This document shows positions 36,612 to 51,000 of a stretch of 64,000 nt of DNA, one piece after another (position 1 is the stretch's first letter; each line of letters starts with the position of its first letter). The position numbers were made by a program, and so were the translations under genes. Origin of the DNA: Pithys albifrons albifrons. Lineage: Eukaryota; Chordata; Aves; Passeriformes; Thamnophilidae. Below the pieces are notes generated by a model. The model had not been told where the DNA came from. It saw only the letters and a list, made by a program, of their open reading frames with translations, and did no database searches. The DNA lies in assembly GCF_047495875.1 (NCBI RefSeq), contig NC_092459.1, positions 8,684,965 through 8,748,964 on the forward strand, read 5' to 3'.

Positions 36612-39600
36612 ATTTATTCAGTAAGTAGTAATCAAAGAGAAGGTAAGATTAATTGACAGTGACTTTTTCAGCAGTTTAACCAAGGCCTGCATACAGACAG
36701 TCACCCAGTTATCCCCAGAGTTAAATTGTCTCTCTGGTACTGTTTGTGGCATCAAATACCATACCAGATAATACGTGGGCACAATTGAGGTGACAGGCTG
36801 AGGACCATCCCTCTCTTTGTTTTTAAGGAGTATGAATGTCCATGCCATGCCAGATGGCCTCATGGACAAATCACGGTCCTTGGCTTATTTAATTTCCTCA
36901 TACAGATGTTGTTCCTCTCTCTGCAGAGGACTGGAGACCTCCTTTTCATTAAAAATAGAGGAATGAGCTGCTGTGGCCCTAGCAACGTACATCAGATCAT
37001 TACGAGTCCTTCTGGAACTGCCTGATTAATCCTTGTTATCCAGACTTTCTGCCGGCACCCTGTCACGGACTCCCATCCTAATGCTGCAGCACAACCCCTT
37101 CCCATCAGGTAACACTCAGTTCTACCTCCCAGAAGGGCACCAAAGGGGTGAGACATCTTCAGGAGTGTGCTGTGAGACTTTTCAGTTTGGACTGGAACCG
37201 CCCATATACTTATGTATACATGTAATATAATATACATGTAATAAATGTATGGACAGACTATTTCCCATCAGATACAAAAAAATATAGAGAAAAGACTGGG
37301 CTAAAAGGCTTTTGGTTTTGCTGTCCTGCACTCAGAAGTTACAAAATGCAGAAAAGTGATATTTATAACTGTCATATGAAGTCACTACTATATATTCTTT
37401 TGTTGCAAAATTCTTTCTCATAAGATCCGTCTCATCTAGGATGAGTCCCAGTTGATGTTTAGGACCAATACTGAAGCTGATTCCAGTTATCCCAAGCTGC
37501 AGGCACCTCTTTCTTTTTTTTTTTTTTTCTATTTGCATCACACCTTTTAGTCTGCTCCAAAGTACTGAAGTGTTTTCCTGCAGGGTGTTCTAGAAGCTAC
37601 ACTGCAAACTCATTTTCTCTCTAGCTAAAATTGTCTAGACATACAGGAGACACAGAGGGTCCCACTGTTAAGGTGCAGCCTGGGCTTTGGAAAAGACTTT
37701 GTTCTTGTGGTCAAAGGTTCTTCTTTCTCTTCTCTCAAGTAGAACTAGCTTTGTTACCATCATCTGCTCTCTTGCCTTTTCTGCTTGTTTCACTTATGTC
37801 TCTGTGACAACCTTCCTTTTCCCCCTCTCATTTCAGTTTTTGACTCCTACCCCAGCAAGTCATTGCCACAAATTCACATATATGTAATTCGATTTGCACA
37901 AAACAGGAACCCTGCTCTCCACTCACACCCCAGACATGCTCCTTCACCCATTCTTTACCACAGTTGTCAGTTTTCCCATGTCTAAAAACTTATGAATGTC
38001 ATTAGGGTTCAGTAAAAAACTCACCTACTTTTTTTTTTAATTGCGTCAAGAAATGAGTTGTCATAATTTAAGAAAAAAATATTGTGTTCACCTAGGATCT
38101 TCTAAAATTGTTCTCATTTCAAGCTAACACCTACCAACAAAAATCACAATGCTGGTTGTGGGAGTTTAGAAAAATAATAAATAAGTCAGAATAGTGCTAG
38201 TTCCTGGCAAACATCTGATTTTGTCTTTATAAGCAGAAGCTTGCACTTGTCTGAAGGATCCTAGGCTTTTCATGCTACATTTATGTCTTCTATTCTACCA
38301 AAAGACTACCTCATCTACTGGAACAAAGGCTGCATGCTGAGAGGAACACATCTATCTTCATGATGGATGTTTGGCCCATTGCCTGGAGCCACAAGCTCTA
38401 GAGCTGGAGATGGTTCAGTGGGTTTGGTAGGATGGCTGTTAAAATTGACTGCAAGTCCTGAGCCAGCTGCCAAAAGCTTCCTCCAGCAAGAGCTGCTCCT
38501 GGTGATTCCTGTCCTCCCTCATTATCTTCAGAACATGCTCCTCCCTCTACTGCCACTTTGTGCTTGGCTTTGGAGCCCTCGGTTGTGCCCTATGACCCCA
38601 TCTGCACTTGCAGTGCTCTCATGATCTCTAAGTCTCCAGTGACAGCCTTTGTGACTCCTTTGTCCTGCCACTGAGTTTGAAGAATGAAATAACCAGACCA
38701 GCTCCTTCATTGGGAGGTAGAAGGCACTGGAATCTCTGGAGGGAGGACTTTTGATGCTTTTTCTCCTTCAGGGTAAAGTAAAACAGGCTAATTAAAAACA
38801 GCGGACTCGGAGAGGTGTTAGATGCTGCCTCAACACATTGGGTTTATAGGCTGAATCTTGTTCTCTTTAGGCTTCCAGATTTTTCTCAGGTACTATTTCT
38901 CCTGTCACATACTCAACTCTTTCTTTTCATACACTGACTGCTTGTGCCTGTCCTTTGGAAAAACCTTTCTACAATTCTACACTTCATCAGTACAATAATT
39001 ATTTCAGGCTTCCCTGTTAAACATAGTGAGCTAGTGTGATGCACAGAGAAGTAGAAGGAAGTCTTCTTCTGCATTTCAATATGATTTGAATGAGGTATTT
39101 TTCATTGATGAATCTTGTTTTTTTGTAATCTTTCACTTACTTTGGTATTCAAATATGTGTATGAGTGTATGTGACTGTGTGTTTGTGATCTCCATTTCCC
39201 AGACTTTTAGTGCCCAGAAGGATACAAATTTGGGAAATAAACTCTAAAGACATCATTGATGAAGCATTGAAGGCAATTCCATGTTTTAATCCTACATAAA
39301 TTATCCTGGAACTTAGCCCACATTTATGATGTGTGAGAGAGAATAGAAAAATAATAGGATTACTCAGAAGTTTCAGACGATTATAAACATATGGTGCAGG
39401 AGGGTATAAGAACAAAACATACTGAGGGAAATATCAGTAAATGAAAGGTTAATAATGGAAAAAGTAAGTTTGGAATCTCATATGTGGCCTATTATCAAAC
39501 ACTACTGACATGAAAGAATTCCTGCAGAACTGTTAAAAGTGGACATCTAGTAGTTTAATGATTGTAGCAAGAAAACTTTAGGGCATTGGAAAGGAAACTA

Positions 39601-42600
39601 TATGATTATAAAAGAACTCATCACATATTTAAGCCTTCTATGAAAAATGGTAGTTCTGTGTCTGAAGTTCCGGACTGGGACTCAGATCTTGATTTATTTC
39701 CCAGTTCTGCTGCAGATTTCCTCTGTGACCTTGGGCCAGTTACTTTGGGAGAAACATGTTAAAGCTCCTAAATGACTTATGAATCCAAGTCACTTTACCA
39801 AAAAGGGCATAGCAGCAGATTCATAAAGGGAAAAGCATGTGGCAATGCTGACCATAGCCAAGAGTACCCCCTAAGTGACTGTTCTGCCTCACCACTTCCC
39901 AGTTCTGAGCACCCACAGGCCACTGTGATTCAGGGAAAATTGCTGCCTTCTGAATGCTCATGGATAATAAGCAGGAAGGTAGCATGGGAGGGAGGGAGGG
40001 ATGAGCTGCCCTCTCACCTCCTGTGGGTGCTGAGGGGCAGGCAGTCTTGGGAACTGCTCCCTCTCATGTTTTCCAGCTTCCACTCAATTTTTGTCAGTGT
40101 CTTGTTTCTGAGAGTCTCAGATGTGATGGATCTGTGCAGGTAAAAGACACCAAGATTGCTATGGTTACTAGTTTTACCCTGAAAAAAACAGGGGTTCCTG
40201 GCTATTGTCATGTTTCTCTGATCAAAAAAAGAAAGAATCAGAAACAACCATCTCTCATAAGAGCAATTGGTTACGGTGTGGGAAACTTTCACTGCCTAAC
40301 CATGGCCTTCAGTCCCAGAGCTGAAATCTGCTTCCCAAAAATCCAAGGGAAGTGGTAAGAAAGGGGCAGGGTCAGGATGTCTTCTCTTGCTCCCAGTTTG
40401 TGAAGCTGAACTCTAACCAAAACACAGAGCTTCCATTTTCCTGCTTCAATTCCTGGGCTTCCTTATCAGGGTTAGGAATGAATTTTATAAGTGTTTATTT
40501 TTTTGCCAATACAGGAATTAGATTCCTAAGGAAACTCACCTAGCAACCAAGCAAGCATGTAAACTTGATGCACTTAAGGGTTGTTGCCTCCTGTTTTCAG
40601 ACAGTTTTGAAAAATGGACACTTTTTCCTATTGACAACTTGTGAAGCACAAATAGCAATAGCAGAATATTCTTTGTCTCCCCCACCCTGTATTAGTCCGT
40701 GCTGTAAGTAGTCTTACAACTCACACACAAAATCGGAATGCAAGCAGTAATAAACCTGTAATGTAAGTAGGGCAGTCAAGGATGGATATTCACTCTAGTT
40801 TCCATATGCTATAGCAATGATAAAAGGATCTTACAGGCATCTCTTTTTCTTCCTTAATATGCAGCATGGTCATAACTCAGAAATTGCTTTGGAAAGGATT
40901 CACGAACTGCAGTGTCTGTGCAAAGTCAGTTGAAAGTAAATAACATACTTTCCACTTCAGTCCCTTAGATATCTCCATTTGCCATGGTTTGTTTCATTCT
41001 GCATGGAAGTACATGAAGCTTAAGATATGTATTAGATCACAAAGGTGAAGAATTTTGGGTTTCTGACATTCAAAAATGTCCTACCAGAGAATCTCCCTTA
41101 ACAGCATATATTTTGTTGTCAGGAGTTTTGGCATAAGCAAAAGATGAATACAAAACACATGAAAGAATATAGCAAAAAGGGGGGAAAGTGGTTGCTTATA
41201 ATTTAAAATGAATATTTGAGTAATCAGTGTTTGTTAATAGGAATGGGGAAGTATAAAGTGAATCATAAATATTAATGCAATTTTTTTAAATTTTCATCCA
41301 AACATTTTCAACTTTGAAGACTTCACCTACATCTGCTGCCTTATCAGCAAAGCCAAGGCAGGCTGATCTCACTGGTAGCTGATCTTGATGCACTAAAGGA
41401 AAACTACTCTGGGTATTGAACTCTGCAAATTTACATTGCATCAAAGTTGTTTAACTCTTCTGGATGAGAGTAGGAACAATTTCATATATCCAAATAGCTA
41501 AAGTCTTGGTTAATGTGTTAGGTTCCACATTCAGAAAAAGAAATTGAAAGTTTCTGTCACTGTGACCTTCTGTATCTGCTTTTATAATCAGTATGATCAA
41601 AGCAGTCCTTCTGTCATGGGACAGGATTCCCTTCTGGGGTATTTCCACAGGACTTGAGACAGCTGTTGCAAAAATGTATTTTAAAAAGCTACAGGAAATC
41701 TGCCTGTAGCTGATGCTTTTCCCAAGTTTTAAGACTTGAAAGAACCTTTCTGTTTCTTGTAAGTAAATGTGTCTTTTAATTTGATATATTTGCTTGTAGA
41801 GGGGAATCCTTTCAGTGTAAGTTTTTCACTGATGTTTGTCTGAAACCACTTTGGCAAAAATTATCTCCTTTTACATCTGTTGGCTACTGTATTTGTCTGC
41901 AACAAACTACCACTGAGCCATAATCATTTGGATCAAGGGGACATTGTGATCATCCCATTGGATCTTGGGCATAAGACACAGTCCAGTTTCAGTGATTTCC
42001 ATGGCAAACCTGTTGATCCTGATTGACATTTTCATCCTTCAGAGGGACACATTTCCTGGGGATCAGATTACTGCTGCTAGGACTTGCTCTACTAGGACTA
42101 CAAAGGCCAGGGAAGCAGCTGAGTAGTTGTGGTGACTCGTCCTGAATGTCCTGGCTGTGTCCCATCTGAGTCCTACGTTCTTATTTCTGAAAGAACTACT
42201 AGTCCCAGCTAATTTTCCATTTATTCTTTCTTAAAATTTTACTGTCTGTAAGTTACCCAGCAGTACCACAGAAAGTACAGGGACACTGAAACATCAGTTT
42301 TGTGTCAGAGTTTCACAGCGCAGCCAAAACTGGTGTCAAGATATACTAATATGGTTCCAGGGAGTTGAGATATAGTGAAATCACAAAGACTGTGAAGGAT
42401 CACAGGTTCCCTGCCTGTGGATTGACCATCAGTTTTCACAGCTCAGTGAAAGTCCGTCTCTTTCTTCTGTCCTTGGCAGTGCATTGCTATTCACTCACTC
42501 CTACAGTCTGGAGGTAAATGATGATCCTTCAAGGCAGATCTCTGCTGAGTTTTGCTCCATGCTTCACTGAAGCATAAAATGCAGTGTCCGTCTACTCCAC

Positions 42601-43800
42601 TGGCGTGGTTTTCTTTCCAAGCACAAAGCATCATACCCATGCCAGGGCAGAATCCTATGTCTGTGGGAACTCTGAAGATGTTTTTTCAGTCTAAATGGCT
42701 TTGTGCCCAAAACTTGCATACCAGAACCTGTTTGCAATGAACTAGGTTCAGAGTTCTTGGCCCCATGAACCATTATACAGGCTTCTGAACTCCCACAAGT
42801 ACATCATAAGTTTACTGCTTTGACATCCTCATCCCGCTTCTTGCATGTCCTCCACTACCTTCAAACTCTGCATTTCCACCCATTTCTATTTTTCTTATGA
42901 AAATGCACCAGACAGACAATTGCTGCCAGTTTTCTTTCCTTTATACTTAATCATTCTAAATTCAAAATTTGAAGTGATAAATACAGCAAATATGTTTTTA
43001 ATTTGACCTCATAGATAAGAATGCCTGAGGATCTTTCAGCACTTTCCAGTAAGAAGTTTTTACTGCAGTCTTATTTTCTGTTTATGAGATATATCAATTG
43101 CGTCTATTTTAGTCTCTATTACTAAGTCTCATTTTATTTCTTTCAGGATGACTGAGGAGTTTTCCTGTCTCTCAAATTTAAATAATTAAATCTGTTCATA
43201 GATTCATTTATTCTATAGTCTGTGAACTTCCCTAACAAGGTCATACACCGTAGGTTCTTTTTCAAAAAGAATGTAGAATAGTTTGAAGTGGCTGAACTGT
43301 AATTAACCTGTGGGTTTACATGACTGGGAGAAACATTCATCTTATTTCTGTTTTCAAATATAGGTTCATACCCTGTTGCAAAGATATACTTTCTTTGAGA
43401 ATAAGCTATTTGCCTTAATTCAGATGTGACCAAATTATATAACAGTGTTCATCAGGTCAAATTTCCTGATGTCTTCTCAGGTTAAAAAAAATTTAATCAG
43501 TGCATAATTTTTTTTTCTTTTTTATTTGGTTTGTTATCCAGTTCTGTAACTGTGACTGAGGTGGTATAGATTTCAGTTAATGTGAGTCAAAGCCAGTTAC
43601 ATAAAAGAGAATCCCAGATTTTAAGAAATGCATTTCAGTCTCTCTAGAAAATAGGTCATCTGAAAAAGTTGCAGAGCTAATAGTTCCTGAAAGTAGAATG
43701 GCTATTACTTATTGCCACAGAGTCCTCTGATCTTCCCGAGACTCTATAAGAGTCTGTTTATTACTGTTTTCATTACAAATTGAGCCCTTCTGGCACCCCT

Positions 43801-43822
43801 CCCCCCCCCCCCTTTTTTTTTT
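43801..43822. repeat. C12T10 homopolymer junction
   Basis: Twelve C are followed directly by ten T. On the minus strand this reads A10G12. The tract is likely length-unstable and a common place for assembly errors. Confidence 0.85.
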
Positions 43823-46800
43823 ATGTTCTCAATACTTGAAGAGTGGTAGACTACAAAAAAAATGAGGCTATCTGTGACTAATATTTTAATCCAGAGCCTG
43901 GGATTCCCTGTGCACAGTTTGAGCAGTTGCACAGCTGGCTGGCTGCAGGCATTGCATCTCTGTGCTTCTCAGGGTCCTACCTATTCTGTAAAGGCTGGTG
44001 CAAATGGGAAAGGCTTTGTAAGCTTTCCATGGCAATTTCAGCTAACAATTCTTTCGCAATAGTCAGTGTGTAATCAGAGAACATTAAGAAATGGATAAGA
44101 GTGAAATACATAGATAAGAGTGAAACCCTACAGTGAAGAGAAACTGGCTAACACATAAACATATATACCCTACAGAATACACCTTGTGTTTTCCCAAATT
44201 TCACAATTCCCTTGAGAGTTATAACATGTATCTTGTGCAAAGCTCCTTTTTAGAGCAATTAGCTCCCTATTTGTGTTTACTTAATTTTTCTTGCAGAAAT
44301 AGTAATGGAGTGCATTGTAGGACCTTACTGAGCAAGCCTTTTGAACAAAGTGATTAAGTTAATAATTTCATTGAGGGAGACAGGTTTCTTTTAAAGTCAG
44401 AGAAGTGAGAGGGTGTGTTCATAAGAGTAAGATGCATTTTCTGAAGTGCATTTGGACAATTGTAGAGAATGGAAAAAATCTTCTGACTGAAGGTGATCAG
44501 AAATCTAAAGATGCTCTGATTTGTACTGAGGCATCCTGTCACTGGCTGGAGCTGACTGAAGCTTTACAAGTTTGGAGATGATGCATTAAACATAGGAAAA
44601 TCCACAGGAATGAGTAGTATACCTTTCTAAAGCGGCCTTGAAAAATTTCTAAGGAACTTAACTCTCTTTGATTCATCCAAGTCTATGACAAAGACATCTG
44701 TGCTCATCACTGGATCTGTAAAAGTACACAAAAGGAAAATATCATAATGTGGGTTTGTTTTAAATGCTACAATGAAAAGGTTTTGGATGTATGTTCTCTG
44801 AAGTAATAAAAAGCATAATGTCCTGTGTGTATGAAAAGAATTTTGCACATAGTATTCAAAAGGAGATGTACAGCTCACCTGAACAATAAAGACTATGAGA
44901 AAGAGTTGTGTCCAGTGTGCAGTTCTCCTCAAGTCTTTTGTTATGTGTCTCCCTTTGTTCCTACTTCTCACTTAGATAACACACTTTTTGAAAGTGCAGG
45001 ATGGAGCTTCTGACTGCTAAATGCACTTAAGTCTTCCTTGGCAAAACATCCAAAGCAAATTAAGTTGGAAGAGCGATTAATCTTGTGGACTTTTCATGCC
45101 CCCTGGTGGAAAACTGTCAGTGTAGCTGTAAGGATTTCATGCAAAGAGATCTCTAAACAGATGTGTGATGCCTGAGACGTAGCTGGGTCACATTGTCATT
45201 TGAGGCACTACACTATTATCGGTGTACAGCCTATGAATAAGAACACACAAGATCCCAAGTTACAAATGAGCACCTGGACTCATTTAAGTGCTGCTAGCAT
45301 GATGTACATTGCTCATACGGTATAAATTGCTGGCCTGAAATTTCTTGTAGGCAAATGATGCCAAGCTCTTAATATATATAAAATGAACTCTCGTAACTTA
45401 AGCAAAATAATCACAATTTTCCCCACAGTCTTTCCAGGATTTCAATCTAGAGGGTTTTGAAGGATACACAATACCTTGTTACAAACCATATAATGTTTTA
45501 AAAAGTATCCAACTGACAACCTTGGCTAACATTGTATCTTCTATCTAGATTACTTCAATATGTCATGTTCGTATCACACCACTCTGTCCATGGTCCCAAT
45601 GCCAAGGATTTCTGTCTTGTCCAACCTTTCCATCTGGAAGTAATGAGCTTAATATTCTGGCTCTACCCCCATAAAAGCTATGTCACAAAAAAGTAGCAGT
45701 CTTATGAACTGTTGTATACCCTAAAGACAAATTTGAGATCCACACAGCCTCTCAAAGTTCTACTCTGATTCATTTAGAGACAAATTTTCCACTCTACTCC
45801 CATAAGACCTACAGCATACCACAAGACTGTGAGAGTGATTTGACAACCATTTATGCTTAAATCCTCTCCTAGACATGTTGGAGGACTGTGTTTAACAGAT
45901 AATGAAGGGCTAGGATTGTCCTGTGGGGAAAAACATATTGTGTTATAAGATTTGCTCTTATGATGGCTGTTGGTTGCAATTCCTCTGAAAGTTAAAACAG
46001 AGGAAACAGAAGTTCTTTGTTGTCTTTTCTTACCTTGCATAAGGTGAATGCAACCTCTTCACCTCTTCTGTCTCTCATTCCAGGTACAGAGAAAACAGTG
46101 AAGCAGGTAGAAGCTTGGTACACTTTAGCTTTAGCTCTGACTGCACATTCGCCAGCACAGCCTGGTGACTGACAGCCATCAGCAGGGGGGCAGCGAGACC
46201 TGTTCTGAGGATGGTCTGCTATAAATCTCTTTTTTTTCTATTTCCTTTCTTTAATCACAGAGTGAGAAGGGTGAGACATCACCCTGAACAGAGGTTTTAC
46301 GAGTGATGTCCTAAGAAATGTCAAGAGTTACCAAAACACTTATTATGAGTTGTTTTCATCTTCTTTTAAGGCATTTTTTTGTCTCATTTTTCTAGTATTG
46401 CAACTTTCTGGCAAAAACTGGAGTTCTGTGCCAAAACAAGACAGTATTCTTCAGACACCTCACCCAGGCTGCATAAATTTATGGAGGAAAGCTTATCTCA
46501 TGTATCTTTTGTACCTATTTTTTGTTAGGATTAATATTCTATTGAAAGTGCCTCTCTCAGTGACTATAGACAAAGATAGGCCTGGAAAAATATTTAAATA
46601 ACTAAAATAAGGTGCCATCAGTCCCATTTTTTGATGTAAGGATTAAAAACAGGATTCATTGAATCAACACTTGTGTTTGACATATTCTTACATCATTATG
46701 AGCACTCCCTTTATAATTCCTTGTCTATTTTAATTGCATTTAACAGAAACTCTAACATTTAGTTGAAACTTCTTTCAATGTCTCAAAATTGAAACCAGTT

Positions 46801-47697
46801 TTAAGAATATTCTCTTACTCTTCACTAGGAAGATCTGCAAGTACAGGTGGATTAATCATATGTTCTTAGAATCACTATGTTGCTCCTGCCAAAAAAAAAA
46901 AATAGAATTTAAAAATGCAGATGTTCTGAAATGAAAATGCTTTGCACAGTCCTATTAGATTTGCTGAAATTAAATTTTGGCAGATATGAATATTCTGACA
47001 TTGCCAAAATGTCCTATTTTATAATTTTGGAACCCAGCATCTAATGTTTCCTTTAAAAATAGTTTTACATGTTTAATGTTCTTATTATGTGTTTCATTTT
47101 GCATTCTCAATACAATTAAAAAGTCAACCATAATCAAATGTTTCTCTCAGAGACATTTCAGTTGGTACAAGACATTTTTCTTAGAACTTTCTCTTCCAGA
47201 TAACTTTTTAAATTTTAGAAAGTTGTGCCTAACTGGCCTAAAACCAAATCTGAAAATGCTCTGCAAATGTATTTTCTACATAGATATGATTTATTGCTGT
47301 TATTCTACCAAGACTCTGTCAGTCATAGACCTCTTAAAAATCTGAAAAGTGATTCACTGTTTCTCAGAGAGGACTTCACCCTCGCTGAGCCAGGACTATG
47401 ATCCAATTCCAAAACTGCAAGAGTACCCTGTACTAAAACACTTTTCTTCAAGTCAATCTGTGGACAAATTGGTGGTATCTTTTAGGTCATCCTGCAAAAT
47501 GTAACGCAATTAGAGGACATACAGTAAAGTACTCTCATTTCTGAAAATACAGCTGTGTTAGTTTTTAGCATTAAAATGCCTAACTGGTCAAAGTTCCTGG
47601 CTGCTCTCATTTGCCTCTGTGAAGGTTATGTTCAAGATACCAGAAAGGAAGTATTTTTTTCAGAGCTATAGATTCGGAGACATCAGTTTTGATCTGT

Positions 47698-48003
47698 TCA
47701 TTTATTAGCATCAGTCTGTGTAACAGTGTCTTCAAATACAAATTTCCTATAAGGAGCCAGATCCCTCAGCCTATGGAGTTCATTTTGTTCTACTTCATAG
47801 CTCACTTTACAGCAGTGGAAAATGATGTGTACCATCTGGAGGGTCCTCCTGAATATTTCCTCTAAGAAGATGGACTCTCTGGTTGTTGTAAAGCCAGCAG
47901 AAATGTCTTTGATGTCTGTGACACCTCTGCTGTGCTGCCTGGAGTAAGGAAAGGGATGTATTTGCAGAAAAGAGAGAGAATTTGGAGAGAAAAGCATTTT
48001 CAC
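47698..48003 (-). other. Unidentified minus-strand open frame, 101 codons
   Basis: The minus-strand frame runs from an ATG at 48001-48003 to a TAA-type stop at 47698-47700. Its second half has a plausible protein composition (ESIFLEEIFRRTLQMVHII and HRLRDLAPYRKFVFEDTV), unlike the low-complexity frames around it. I recognise no domain and no family. It has no clear splice sites and no neighbour genes, and may be chance, an exon, or a decayed element. Confidence 0.2.
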
Positions 48004-51000
48004 TGCCTGATTTTTCCCAGGATCTATGAGTTCAATTCACTGGCAATATTTTAAAGCATTTCTCAGCAGTGGTTTGTTTGAATGTTGACAGTGCTGTAGA
48101 GCTGACCATACTTTTCAGCCACTGCCTCCCCTGCTTTCCTCACTAGCAGACTAGAAGTCAGCCCCAAATTGTCTCCTAGTACTTAGACATCTTTTCTTTT
48201 TGCTGCTCTGCTGGTCATCTCATATTGTCTCCTCCTGGGTGTGAGTAGACAGAGTGTATTGACTGTGATTGTTGAGTATTGACTGGTGATTCACTTCTAT
48301 GCTGAGATGTCACCCTGATGTCAAAGGACTCTGGAGGGAGACAGTTATCTCCCTCTTAGATCCTCTGGTAAGCTGAGCTTAGTGTAGAAGGCTCCCATTC
48401 CTACAGCAGCTCCCAGTGTACATGCAGTTCCTTGCCTTTGACAGCTATTTAAGTTTTGCTTTACTCAAATAAATCCAAAATCTGCCATATCTACAAAACC
48501 CAAGACCATTAACAACAAAGCAAACCTTTCCTCCAGACGTAACACAAATACTCACATGCAATTTAGTGTTTGGGAAAAAAAAAGGTAAATTCAGCTTTAC
48601 TCAATGTTAAAAGGATCTGGTCATCTGGTGGAACTCCACCATAGAAGCAAAGAGTAAGGCTACTACCTCTCTCTGAAAGAGTCCATGGGGCTAGTATAAA
48701 GTAAGAAATATGGGGAGGTCATGGATGAGAAGAATAAGAAAACAATATGGCAACCTTAACTGTTATGAATTGTTTAAAATCTAAAATAAATTACCCTGCT
48801 TCATTTAGTCTTTCTTCCTGCATGCCTGTCTCTGCTGAAGTTCTGTTTTGATAATGTTCATGATCAGCATTTTTATAAAAGAGTGTAAATTAAATCACAT
48901 TATGCAAAAATATGTTCAGGATTAAAATTAATTATTGCAGATGGTGGCTCAAGAGTTAGGATGTTTATTTTATTGCACTGAACTTCTCGAAAAGCAAGCA
49001 GCTATCTCTGAGTGTTCTTCTGATATCTGATTATTTGTCCACAGGTCACATAAATTCCTATTGCTAAGCAGGTTACTTTTATGTACTACTGTTGAAAACT
49101 GAATACAACTGCTTTTCAAGTTTCATCTAATTTTTCAAGACTGTCTTTCAGAGGAAATGGAACCTAATGTGATTTAACTGTTGGAGGAGGTAGAGGGGGG
49201 TTAAATTCAGTCAATTTATGTTCATTATAAACAAATCCAAATTCCTGGCTAGTATGGTATGACTAACATATGTCACATACTACAGCATGTCTGGTGTCCC
49301 CTTTAACATTTTAACAGTCCATCAGACATTAATGTGACTTAAACATCAAAAACAGGTTCATTTTGCCATTAATATCCTGAAACAAGAACATCTAATATAC
49401 ACATCCTGAGATTTAATCTGTAAACATAACCAAAAATGTCTGGATGAAGGGGGCTTGTTTATATTCCAGTAGTGCTACTTCCATGAAGCATGTGTCTGCT
49501 ATCTTTAGTGTGCAACTCTAGCATCCTACCATTGAGAGAGCCCTAATGTCTTTGATACTGTTAGAGAGACTTATAAGTCTTCTGCTGACAAACCAGTCCC
49601 TTTGTAGATCGCCTAAAGCTAAAGCTACTGATAAACATAACTTGTCTTATAAAGAAGGGAAGAATTTTAAAACCACTTCAAACATACTCGAGATTTTCCT
49701 ATTCATTTTTCCGTGGTGTGAAAGCAGGTTCTGAAGTGAGCAGCAATTAAGTGGACATGCTTCTCTTTACTGAAGTAAGGACTTGTTTAATAAACAAGAA
49801 GGGAAAAGGAAAAATGCGATGGTGCATGCAGAGTGAAAAAATAAGAAGATCTGAAGAAAACTTAATAAAATACAAATGAACTTTCAGTCCACTCAAATCC
49901 CATTGTATATTTTTTCTATCATTATTCATATACTTGGTTCTTGCACTGATGAATGCTCAAGGAGGTCCATTTCATAGGAATTAGCATAGGACAAAGCATA
50001 TGTGGAGCAAGTCTCCAAACACACTGTAACTATCAACTGTGTTAGGAGTGAGTGAAGCCACTACAGTCAGGAAGATAATGAGGAAGAAATAGAAAAAAAA
50101 AAAAGAATGGTTATGCCTTTTGATATCTGCAAGATTGTTTAATCCAGCTCTTACGTAGATAAAACCACAACGTAATTGCTATGGAGTGATCTGCATTAGC
50201 AACTATGGCCTTGGAAAACCAGCCAAATACATTCAAGGTCTGAAGTACAGATGAATACTCCAATGAAGGCATGTCTTAAATCAATCATTGCACTAGTGGA
50301 ATTTGTCAACAGCATGATTTTTTGAAGAAAAATGCAGATTCATCTGAACTTTTTACACCGGTGCATGTGTTTCCATTAATTTTTTGTCAGAACTGTCTTG
50401 CAAACTGAAGGTGGAATTTCTCATCAAAAGCAGGCAGAGAAAATCCCTTCTCAAAATAGCTAATGGCTTGGAAAACTCCTTTGGCACAAAAGAACAAGAG
50501 CAAGGACTTCAGCATGGTCTCCTAAGCAATCCTATTTCAGTGTGTGAAACAGGGCCAGAGCAAACCTGAGCATGGGCAGATGGTTGTCAGTAAAGTTAAA
50601 TTGCTCACATGGTCCTTGGCAATTTTTTGGCCTGGGCTACCTACCTCTCTCCCAAAAATGTCCCAGCACAGCTGAGGGGATAGTTTGAGCCAGTATAGAT
50701 GCAGTCAGCATGTTTTGGAAGGTAAAAGCAATTAACTGTGTCAACACAAGCTGTGTGAGCTGGCCTCAGGGCAGGCAGCACTCCCTGGGCAATTTCATTA
50801 CTAGTACAGCTGCAATACAGTAGTCCCTGTGAGCACATGGGGGAGTCATAACATACTAGGGGAAAAGACTTTTTCACATGCATTTTTAGTGCAAATTTTT
50901 CTGTAATGGTCTCAGCTTTGTTCCAGTACAGACTGAAAATATTGTCTGAAACCATGAGTTTTTTGCAAAATAAAATTCTTGTTTTCTGGCCAAATCTAGT

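Noticed and set aside
45774..46040. Minus-strand frame with two possible splice acceptors
   Set aside because: Acceptor-like CAG after a T/C run is frequent in AT-rich DNA. No matching donor or conserved motif was seen.
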